Shown here: positions 58,297 to 64,000 of the stretch, piece after piece | Numbering within the stretch: position 1 is the stretch's first letter | Layout of the letters: each line of letters begins with the position of its first letter | Source of the DNA: Orychophragmus violaceus | Lineage: Eukaryota; Streptophyta; Magnoliopsida; Brassicales; Brassicaceae | Direction: 5' to 3' | Length of the DNA: 64,000 bases | Assembly (NCBI GenBank): GCA_030180135.1 | Contig: CM058240.1 | Span: 69,497,581 to 69,561,580, forward strand | Notes under the pieces: generated by a model | What the model was told of the DNA's origin: nothing | What the model saw: only the letters and a program-made list of their open reading frames with translations | Databases searched by the model: none | Position numbers and translations under genes: made by a program

Positions 58297-58654
58297 TGTT
58301 GGAATTTCAGATACATCCATGGGGATGATCTGAGAAACAAGTCTGGCTCAAGAGAATGAGGTAGAGTAGAAGAAACAAGCCTTAGACCCAATTAGGGTTC
58401 TTAAGGCGCTTAGAGAGAGAAACTAGGGTTGCGGTTATAAAAGAAGGAAGAAAGCTACTCTACCTCAATAAATGAACACTTAAGCTATATGAAAATATCT
58501 CCAAGAGCTTAACATCACATTAGGATAGTTTACTCATGAGAATGGAGACAAATCAGTAATTAGCTAAGAGGTGTTCTAAGAGAAAGAATGACAAAACTAT
58601 GTAAGAGCATTAAAGGAAAACCGAGAGCTCTCACACTTGGATTAGTTATGGAAG
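58297..58654 (-). repeat. 5' LTR of E4, truncated by E5 insertion
   Basis: The 358 bp match the start of 55089-56217, with GCGGTTATAAAAG for GCGGTTTTAAAAG and AAAATATCTCC for AAAATGTCTCC. The match stops at GGAAG, which is followed by TGTTTGACC of E5. GGAAG is the candidate E5 target duplication. Confidence 0.9.
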
Positions 58655-59327
58655 TGTTTGACCGTTTAGATGAATCCTGATTCAATTCCAGATTCAGATT
58701 ATCCTAAACATGCGATCTAGGTTCTTCTCAGAATAGAAACAAATGATGATCTCACCTTATACCTGTTATTGCAGCGGAAATGGATGGTATGTCTGAGATC
58801 AGAGAAACACCGAGGGATGAATCCTCCAAAGGTTCACACACGCTTTCGCAGGAAACAGCTGCTAGACCACAAGGGGAACTCGGCGCAGAGAGAGAGAGTT
58901 TTCGGCTCAAGCCTTAGGGTTAATCAGTCTGAAACTCGAGTTTTATGACACAAAACTCGTCCTGTTCCGTTTGGGCCATTTGGCCCAAATACCAATTAAC
59001 TCGTCGGTGTTTGCGCACTGCATCGATCGTTGCACATTATGCATCGATCGATGCACAGTGGCTAAACCTTTTATTCTCTCTAAGTACAGTAAATGCCTAG
59101 CACTTTTACTGTACTTCTGCTAAACCGTTCCTACACATTTTCCTGTTAGCTTAGGCGTGTGACCCATATGGGATCATATAATAAAGGCAATAAGTCCAAG
59201 ACTTATAGATCATGAGCGGACTCTAGCAAGCCATCATGACCCCCAGTATTATATGACTTATGTCTGATCATTGACATACTCTTACTTTCTAGAGACAGTA
59301 CCGAGATTACTGGACACAATTCCAACA
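58655..59327 (-). repeat. 3' LTR of E5
   Basis: This 673-bp segment is bounded by TGTTTGACCG and ATTCCAACA on the plus strand (TGTTGGAAT...CAAACA on the element strand). The boundary with the interior is set by the adjacent polypurine tract. The second LTR is outside the window. It contains two near-identical 16-bp palindromic blocks at 59019-59034 and 59040-59055. Confidence 0.8.
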
Positions 59328-59340
59328 ATCTCCCACTTGT
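59328..59340 (-). other. Polypurine tract of E5
   Basis: ATCTCCCACTTGT on the plus strand (ACAAGTGGGAGAT on the element strand) abuts the LTR start TGTTGG. Confidence 0.8.
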
Positions 59341-60180
59341 ACTGGAATCTCTGTATTCATAATCCTTTTGTCTCAATATCTCGATTAGTCATAAGGCAAG
59401 ATTAGTGTCATCCTTATAAAGCCTAATCTTGTTCATCGGACTCTGATTTGATACTGACAATCCAAACGACTCGGGAAAGTCCGTTTGAGCATGGCCATGC
59501 GTTTTCCAGTATTCAAATCTCCGATTGGCCTAGAGATATTCACTCCATTTATATTGGAGGGACAAATCCCATCTTGTTCCATCACTGTAAACTACTCATT
59601 TCATGATGTACCCAAACAAGGTCCTTATAGCTATCGCAGAACGATAGCGTTAGACAATGATCAAAGTACACCAGTCCATGTGCAATCACATGCATGTGAA
59701 CTCAGGTCTAAGGACTATACTCTATAGTCGTAGTAAGAATCTCTTATGACACAGATATAAATATCCTGAAGAGTTCTTATAAGCGGGTCTTGTCCGGTCG
59801 TATGTTCCCAACATGCACCTATGTACTGACTTTGATGCCGGGCATCTATGACACACTGAGACTTTGTCATAAGTCACGTACCAATCCAGTCTCACACGGT
59901 TGTTGGTGTTCCAGTTTCAACAACCTTCGACTAGGGACAGGATGATATAAAACATTTATCAAATATAGGGTCTCATGATCAAGCTAAATGACTTTGATGA
60001 CTCAAGATCAAGTCACTTACTTTGATGACCTATAAAATGCTTCATATCATTTTGGAACGATTATTTCATCACAGTTAAAATAATCTTGAAATAATGATTT
60101 CATTAAACATAAAATAATGTTTTACAAGAACATATCAAATAACTAAAATAAAGCCCACAAAACTCCCACTCAAATTTAGA
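59341..60180 (-). other. 3' non-coding region of E5
   Basis: About 840 bp lie between the Pol stop and the polypurine tract. No conserved domain is visible, and an 80-codon plus-strand open stretch (59485-59727) is not convincing. The region appears to be an untranslated tail of the element. Confidence 0.7.
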
Positions 60181-63100
60181 TTACATTTCAATGTTTCTAA
60201 TGCCTACAGCTTCAGTCAGGAACTCGAGCTTAGGCCTTGGGAGTGGCTTTGTCAACGGATCAGCGACATTATCATCTGTCGGAACTCGGCTGATCTTGAC
60301 TTCCTTTCTATTAACGATGTCACGTATCAAGTGATATCTTCTTTGAACATGCTTGGATTTCTGGTGTGATCTTGGTTCCTTTGCCTGAGCTATAGCACCA
60401 TTGTTGTCACAAAATAGCGCCAGAGGCTCAGCCGCATCTGGTATAACACCTAGTTCCATAATGAACTTTCGTATCCAAACAGCTTCCTTTGCTGCTTCTG
60501 AGGCGGCGATATATTCAGCTTCTGTAGTGGAATCAGCAACGGTGTCCTGCTTGGAGCTTCTCCAACTTACTGCACCGCCATTCAGACAAAAGACATAACC
60601 GGACTGTGACCGGAAATCATCTGTGTCTGTCTGGAAACTTGCGTCCGTGAATCCACTGACTTTAAGCACATCACTTCCACCGTACACCAAGAATTTATCC
60701 TTAGTATGTCTTAGATACTTCAAGATATTCTTTACGGCAATCCAATGCTTTTCACCTGGATTTGACTGGTATCTACTCGTCATGCTCAATGCATAAGCAA
60801 CATCAGGACGAGTACAGATCATGGCATACATGACAGATCCTATTGCAGATGCATAAGGAATATTCTTCATGCGCTCAAGCTCAGCAGCCGATGTAGGGCT
60901 CTGCTTCTTGCTTAGCGTTGTGCCATGTACCATTGGCGTGAAGCCCTTCTTGGAATCTTTCATGCTGAATCTTTGTAGGACTTTGTCAATGTATGAATCT
61001 TGACACAAGCCTATCAGCTTCTTAGGTCTATCCCGATAGATCCTAATTCCAAGAACGTATGCGGCTTCACCCATGTCTTTCATGGAAAAACAACTTCCAA
61101 GCCAGTCCTTTACCGACTTTAGCATTGGAACGTCGTTTCCGAGAAGCAGTATGTCATCGACATACAGAATAAGAAATACAATCTTGCTCCCACTAGTTTT
61201 CTTATACACGCATTGTTCTTCTTCGTTTCTGATGAAGTCAAATTGCTTGATCGCTTCATCAAAACGAAGATTCCAGCTCCTCGATGCTTGCTTCAATCCA
61301 TAAATGGATTTATGAAGCTTGCATACTTTCCCAGCATTCTTCGGATCTATGTAACCGTCAGGTTGTGTCATATACACATCCTCTTCCAGAATACCATTCA
61401 GGAAGGCGGTTTTCACGTCCATCTGCCAAATTTCATAATCATGAAAAGCTGCAGTTGCTAGTAGAATCCGAATAGATTTCATCATAGCCACTGGTGAATA
61501 GGTTTCATCGTAGTCCACACCGTGAACTTGTCTGAAACCTTTTGCCACCAACCTGGCTTTATAAATCTGGACATTTCCATCCACGTCAATCTTCTTCTTG
61601 AAGATCCATTTGCACTCGATGGCTTTTACACCAGCGGGTAAGTCAACCAACGAAAACACTTGGTTGACCGACATGGAGTCCATTTCGGAATCAGTGGCCT
61701 TGCGCCATTTAGAGGAATCTGGGCCCATCATGGCTTGATTGAAGTTCGATGGTTCATCACCATCAATGATCAAAAGATCATGACAGTCAGTCACGAGGAA
61801 TCCTTGATATCTCTCGGGTTCGTGACGGATCCTCTCGGATCTTCGAACTTCAGGTACTACAGGTTCAGGCTCTACAATTTCTTGTAGGTCCTCCTGCTGC
61901 TCTTCCTCATTAGGTTGAGCAGTATCCTGTTCATCTTGAATTTCTTCAAGCAGTACCTTACTCCCACTGTCTTTCTTAGAGAGAAACTCTCTCTCAAGAA
62001 AGTTACAATCCCGGGCAACAAAGATCTTGTTCTCGGAACGTAGATAGAAGTAATAAGCCTTGGTTTCCCGTGGATAACCAATGAAGTAGCATTTATCAGA
62101 TTTTGGTGTAAGCTTATCTGAGATTAATCTCTTAACATAGGCTTCACAACCCCAAATTCTTAGATAAGACAGCACTGGAGCTTCTCCAGTCCATAATTCA
62201 TATGGTGTCTTTGCTACTGCTTTTGATGGCGCTCTATTTAGAGTGAACACTGCTGTTAGCAGAGCATATCCCCAAAGGGATATTGGAAGGTCTGTGTGAC
62301 TCATCATAGATCGAACCATATCCAATAAGGTCCGATTTCTCCTCTCAGACACACCATTCCATTGAGGTGTTCCAGGAGGAGTGAGTTGGGATACGATCCC
62401 ACACTCTCTCAGATGATCACTGAATTCCTGGCTTAAGTATTCTCCTCCTCGGTCGGACCGAAGAGCCTTAATGCTTTTGCCAAGTTGGTTCTGTACTTCA
62501 TTTTGGAATTCTCTGAACTTTTCAAAAGATTCAGACTTATGTTTCATCAAATAAACATATCCATACCTACTGAAATCATCAGTGAAGGTTATGAAGTACT
62601 GATAGTTTCCTCTTGCATTTGTGGACATTGGGCCACACACATCAGTGTGTATCAGGCCCAATAAGTCACTGGCCCTCTCGTTAGGTTTATTAAAGGGGGC
62701 CCGTGTCATTTTGCCCATCATGCAGGATTCGCATTTCTCACATGACTCAAAGTCAAATGAGCCAAGAAGTCCATTCGAATGGAGCCTCTTGATGCGTTTC
62801 TCGCTGATGTGCCCTAAACGACAATGCCATAGAAACGTTCGGTTTTCCTCATTAGGTTTAAACCGTTTTGTATTAATGTTATAAATTGGCGCGGATTGAT
62901 CGAGTATGTAAAACCCATTCGTAAGAGGGGCAGAACCATAGAACAAATTGTTGCGATTGAAGGAACATAATTTATTCTTAACTGAAAAATCATAACCTTC
63001 CAAATCCAACAAAGAAATTGAAATAATATTTCTGCTTATAGCAGGTACAAAATAACAATTATTAAGTTCTAAAATCAATCCCGAAGGTAAAGACAACAAG

Positions 63101-63786
63101 TATGTGCCTACAGCTAGTGCTGAAACTTTCGCTCCATTCCCAACTCGTAGCTCCACTTGTCCTTGCTTCAGCCTTCTACTGTTGCTGAGTGCCTGCATAT
63201 TAGTACAAATATGAGCCCCACAACCAGTATCCATGACCCATGAGGTATTATCAGAAGTAGTTGTATTAACTTCTATAACAAAAATACCTGATGAAGAAGT
63301 CTCGAAAGTCTTCTTCTTCAATTCCTTTAGACCTTCCTGGAATTTCTTACAATCTCTTCTCCAATGCCCCAGTTCTTTGCAGAACCTGCACATGTCAGTA
63401 GGCCCAGCCTTGGACTTGGGCTTGGGCTTTGGCGTGTCCTTGTCCGCGACTTGGACAGCTTTGGCCGCTCCCTTATCCTTAGCAGAGGATTTCTTAAACC
63501 CCTTGCCCTTTTGCACCATAAGCACATTGGGGTCCTTGGCGGTTTTCCTCAAGTTGGGCTCTGCAGTCTTGAGCATTCCGTGAAGCTCAGGTAGTGTCTT
63601 ACTCAAGCCATGCATGTTAAAGTTCAGAATGAACTGATCATAGCTTGCAGGTAAAGACTGCAGAATGATGTCGCAAGCAAGTTCCTGGCTGATTGGGCAG
63701 TCGAGTTTCTGAAGATGATCGAGATAACCCATCATCTTCAAGACATGAGGACTCACTGCCGCATTCGCAGCCAACTTACAGTCCAA
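60181..63786 (-). CDS. Gag (C-terminal part)-Pol of Copia element E5
   Basis: The frame stays open from 63897 to TAA at 60181. It has no ATG at its upstream end; the 63786 boundary is only a TTG. In 1201-residue numbering the domains are: rest of Gag; CCHC knuckle C133, C136, H141, C146; protease D186-T-G; GAG-pre-integrase (WHCRLGH...C..C); integrase with HTDVCGP, SDRGGEY and SERRNRT; reverse transcriptase with MDVKTAFLNG and YVDD; RNase H with FTDAS. All catalytic motifs look intact. The Gag N-terminus lies in another frame upstream (63843-63998), so the polyprotein is broken. It is clearly distant from E1-E3. Confidence 0.88.
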   Translation of the reverse strand: MDCKLAANAAVSPHVLKMMGYLDHLQKLDCPISQELACDIILQSLPASYDQFILNFNMHGLSKTLPELHGMLKTAEPNLRKTAKDPNVLMVQKGKGFKKSSAKDKGAAKAVQVADKDTPKPKPKSKAGPTDMCRFCKELGHWRRDCKKFQEGLKELKKKTFETSSSGIFVIEVNTTTSDNTSWVMDTGCGAHICTNMQALSNSRRLKQGQVELRVGNGAKVSALAVGTYLLSLPSGLILELNNCYFVPAISRNIISISLLDLEGYDFSVKNKLCSFNRNNLFYGSAPLTNGFYILDQSAPIYNINTKRFKPNEENRTFLWHCRLGHISEKRIKRLHSNGLLGSFDFESCEKCESCMMGKMTRAPFNKPNERASDLLGLIHTDVCGPMSTNARGNYQYFITFTDDFSRYGYVYLMKHKSESFEKFREFQNEVQNQLGKSIKALRSDRGGEYLSQEFSDHLRECGIVSQLTPPGTPQWNGVSERRNRTLLDMVRSMMSHTDLPISLWGYALLTAVFTLNRAPSKAVAKTPYELWTGEAPVLSYLRIWGCEAYVKRLISDKLTPKSDKCYFIGYPRETKAYYFYLRSENKIFVARDCNFLEREFLSKKDSGSKVLLEEIQDEQDTAQPNEEEQQEDLQEIVEPEPVVPEVRRSERIRHEPERYQGFLVTDCHDLLIIDGDEPSNFNQAMMGPDSSKWRKATDSEMDSMSVNQVFSLVDLPAGVKAIECKWIFKKKIDVDGNVQIYKARLVAKGFRQVHGVDYDETYSPVAMMKSIRILLATAAFHDYEIWQMDVKTAFLNGILEEDVYMTQPDGYIDPKNAGKVCKLHKSIYGLKQASRSWNLRFDEAIKQFDFIRNEEEQCVYKKTSGSKIVFLILYVDDILLLGNDVPMLKSVKDWLGSCFSMKDMGEAAYVLGIRIYRDRPKKLIGLCQDSYIDKVLQRFSMKDSKKGFTPMVHGTTLSKKQSPTSAAELERMKNIPYASAIGSVMYAMICTRPDVAYALSMTSRYQSNPGEKHWIAVKNILKYLRHTKDKFLVYGGSDVLKVSGFTDASFQTDTDDFRSQSGYVFCLNGGAVSWRSSKQDTVADSTTEAEYIAASEAAKEAVWIRKFIMELGVIPDAAEPLALFCDNNGAIAQAKEPRSHQKSKHVQRRYHLIRDIVNRKEVKISRVPTDDNVADPLTKPLPRPKLEFLTEAVGIRNIEM

Positions 63787-63842
63787 GAGGTTCTTAACTG
63801 TCTGGAACCTCTCAGTCCTAGCCTGCTCCTGAAAAAGCGATT

Positions 63843-63998
63843 TCAGGCTTGCCTTATCTCGATGGGAGACAATACACTTTCGAACTGCTTTTGCAGCTCA
63901 GGAGTCATTGTCACCAACATCAGGCAATAGACATCATTTTCATCTGACGAATGCTTTTCCCAAGCATTGTGCAGAGTCCTGGCAGCATTGGCAAGAGG
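63843..63998 (-). pseudogene. E5 Gag fragment in a shifted frame (runs off the window)
   Basis: Read from the right edge, this frame contains LHNAWEKHSSDEND and MLVTMTPELQKQFE, typical of Copia Gag, and then closes at TGA 63843-63845. The Gag continuation (LKSLFQEQARTERFQ) is in the frame of the 60181-63786 ORF, with which it overlaps by about 55 nt. An indel near 63850-63895 is the simplest cause. The start of Gag is beyond 64000. Confidence 0.82.
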
Positions 63999-64000
63999 CC

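Larger units (their letters stand above)
55089..58654 (-). mobile_element. E4: long-LTR non-coding retroelement, interrupted by E5
   Basis: This minus-strand element has a full 1129-bp 3' LTR (55089-56217), a ~2.08-kb interior (56218-58296) and the first 358 bp of the 5' LTR (58297-58654), where E5 is inserted. The PBS and polypurine tract match those of E1-E3, and the ends are again TATTA...CCAACA. The tail before the polypurine tract (CCTCATTAAAAACCTC, AAAAAGAGTAT) resembles E2 and E3. No gag or pol is present, so it must have depended on enzymes from another Copia element. The left flank TGTTA (55084-55088) is its candidate target duplication. The other side lies beyond the window. Confidence 0.87.
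58655..64000 (-). mobile_element. E5: Ty1/copia element of a different lineage, nested in E4 (partial)
   Basis: This is a minus-strand Copia element with a 3' LTR (58655-59327), a polypurine tract, an 853-bp 3' non-coding region and a pol-containing frame running toward the right edge. Its 5' LTR, PBS and Gag start lie outside the window. Unlike E1-E4 it has canonical TGTTGG...AACA ends and a different protein style (DTG protease, TDAS-type RNase H). It resembles the Tork/Angela side of plant Copia, though I cannot place the clade firmly. It inserted after E4. Confidence 0.9.

Overview
The window looks like plant centromeric or pericentromeric DNA. The Ty1/copia families primed by initiator Met-tRNA, the AT-rich satellite and the complete lack of host genes point to a flowering plant. 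Brassicaceae is my best guess, but I cannot prove it from sequence alone. About 33 kb (51%) is one tandem satellite with a ~217-bp monomer. Almost all the rest is LTR retrotransposons inserted into it. I see no host protein-coding gene, rRNA, tRNA or CRISPR array. LAYOUT: satellite 1-2443; Copia element E1 (+) 2444-7853; satellite 7854-17655; Copia element E2a (-) 17656-23240; a 158-bp satellite palindrome 23241-23398; Copia element E2b (+) 23399-28976, a near-perfect mirror of E2a; satellite 28977-30031; Copia element E3 (-) 30032-35595; satellite 35596-55088, with clear higher-order repeats; element E4 (-) from 55089, a long-LTR element with no coding capacity; and Copia element E5 (-) 58655-64000, nested in the 5' LTR of E4 and running off the window. 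Removing E1, E2a or E3 together with one copy of its target duplication restores continuous satellite. HOW THE PARTS RELATE: E1 to E4 share unusual TA...CA LTR ends, a GGGGGAG-type polypurine tract directly before TATT, and a TGGTATCAGAGC primer site. E5 belongs to a different Copia lineage with ordinary TG...CA ends. E1 and E3 encode nearly identical 4251-bp Gag-Pol frames but have unrelated LTRs, so their modules have been exchanged. E2a and E2b form a ~11.3-kb inverted duplication that includes flanking satellite. Every coding element in view carries at least one apparent inactivating lesion: the RNase H aspartate in E1, a Gag/Pol frame break in E2a and E2b plus a protease change in E2a, a stop and an integrase zinc-site change in E3, and a Gag frame break in E5. 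The satellite shows nested periodicities (217 bp; 703, 1187 and 1403 bp; about 4.1-4.3 kb), which is typical of a homogenising centromeric array.
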